IMG/VR virus record: IMGVR_UViG_3300043313_001173
Location: 1-30,272 of that record
DNA: 30,272 bases
Strand: one strand, 5' to 3'
Source of the DNA: a virus
Numbering within the stretch: position 1 is the stretch's first letter; the number at the start of each line of letters is the position of its first letter. The notes beneath the pieces were generated by a model, which was not told where the DNA came from, ran no database searches, and saw only the letters and a list, made by a program, of their open reading frames with translations. The translations under genes were made by a program, and so were the position numbers. This document shows positions 29,878 to 30,272 of this stretch, piece after piece.

Positions 29878-29879
29878 TA

Positions 29880-29908
29880 TTGACAGCGCGCTTCGCCCGT
29901 GATAAAAT
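29880..29908 (+). promoter_or_regulatory. Early promoter of the last, truncated gene
   Basis: TTGACA at 29880-29885, a 17 bp spacer ending CGTGA and TAAAAT at 29903-29908. A start near 29915 leaves a leader of about 24 bases with an AAGGGGAAG ribosome site before ATG 29939. The first 14 bases (TTGACAGCGCGCTT) equal those of the promoter at 29132. Confidence 0.85.
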
Positions 29909-29938
29909 GGGGTTAGTCGAGAGAAGGGGAAGCCCAAG

Positions 29939-30272
29939 ATGAACCACAAGGCGCACGAAGAGCAGAAGAGGAACCAGGATTACAGAGCCGATGGTCCGGT
30001 CAATCCGACCACCCGCCAGGCGCGCAACGAGTTCGAGCGCCAGTGGGACAAGGAAATGGTCCGCCAGCACGCGCTCGGCGGTCACGTCGACGAGAACCTC
30101 GGCGACTGCCCCTCCTGCGTGGAGGCGTTCGGTGAAGTCGATCTCGACACGGAGATCGGCGACGCCCCGCAGACCGTCACCTGCAAGCGGTGCGGTTTCG
30201 ATGCCGCGAACCTCCGGCACACGCGCCTCGTCCGCACCAGCCCACGCGACCACGACTTCGAGCCGAGGTCCT
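29939..30272 (+). CDS. Zinc-ribbon protein, cut by window edge
   Basis: The frame opens at ATG 29939 with no stop to the window end, giving at least 111 residues. The start is Lys/Glu/Gln-rich (HKAHEEQKRNQDYRAD), then helical FERQWDKEMVRQHALGG. Two CxxC pairs follow: GDCPSCVEAF and VTCKRCGFDA, a zinc-ribbon arrangement. The function is unknown. It belongs to the same early set as the other small zinc genes. Confidence 0.6.
   Translation, partial: MNHKAHEEQKRNQDYRADGPVNPTTRQARNEFERQWDKEMVRQHALGGHVDENLGDCPSCVEAFGEVDLDTEIGDAPQTVTCKRCGFDAANLRHTRLVRTSPRDHDFEPRS

Overview
The window is about 30 kb of a tailed, siphovirus-type bacteriophage or prophage genome. Every convincing gene lies on the + strand, the genes overlap or abut, and the base composition is GC-rich. 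No integrase, tRNA gene, rRNA, CRISPR array or insertion sequence was seen. The host is not identifiable from the sequence. An actinobacterial host is a reasonable inference from the GC-rich codons, the many apparently leaderless early genes and the overall look of the structural proteins. The terminase is cut by the left edge and a zinc-ribbon gene by the right edge.

Layout. Positions 1-5609 hold the head module: terminase large subunit (5' truncated), SPP1 gp6-like portal, scaffold, HK97-fold major capsid protein, a decoration-like protein, a lysine-rich small protein and a head-tail adaptor. Positions 5618-9891 hold an unusual block between the adaptor and the neck genes: several beta-rich virion-like proteins, a secreted DUF1996-like protein, and a protein built of 15 short repeats. 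Positions 9888-19556 hold the neck and tail module: HK97 gp10-like protein, tail terminator, major tail protein, frameshifted tail assembly chaperones, tape measure, and three large minor tail or tip proteins. Positions 19568-21479 hold lysis: an M15-type endolysin, a coiled-coil/membrane protein and a holin. From 21480 onward lies the early/accessory region: an XRE-type regulator, a second secreted muralytic enzyme, a stand-alone LuxR-type HTH protein, a Cas4/RecB-like nuclease, a long gene-free structured segment, and a run of very small genes, many with Cys-rich zinc-ribbon motifs.

Two non-coding systems stand out. First, 24754-25310 follows a near-consensus promoter, has no convincing gene, and can fold into several long helices (14, 14 and 11-13 bp). 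I read it as a large structured non-coding RNA. Second, three intergenic sites (6201-6292, 21517-21608, 25810-25901) share a four-box palindromic element, TGTCAC/GTGACA, with identical 18-50-18 bp box offsets although the sequence between boxes has diverged. Box 1 is missing in the second copy.

Expression logic. Eight good early promoters share TTGACA, a 17-18 bp spacer usually ending CGTGG or CGTGA, and a TANNNT -10 box. Five of them sit so close to an ATG that the transcript should be leaderless or nearly so. A matching promoter-like site also lies inside the end of the terminase gene, upstream of the portal. The structural genes otherwise read as one long co-transcribed, translationally coupled unit.
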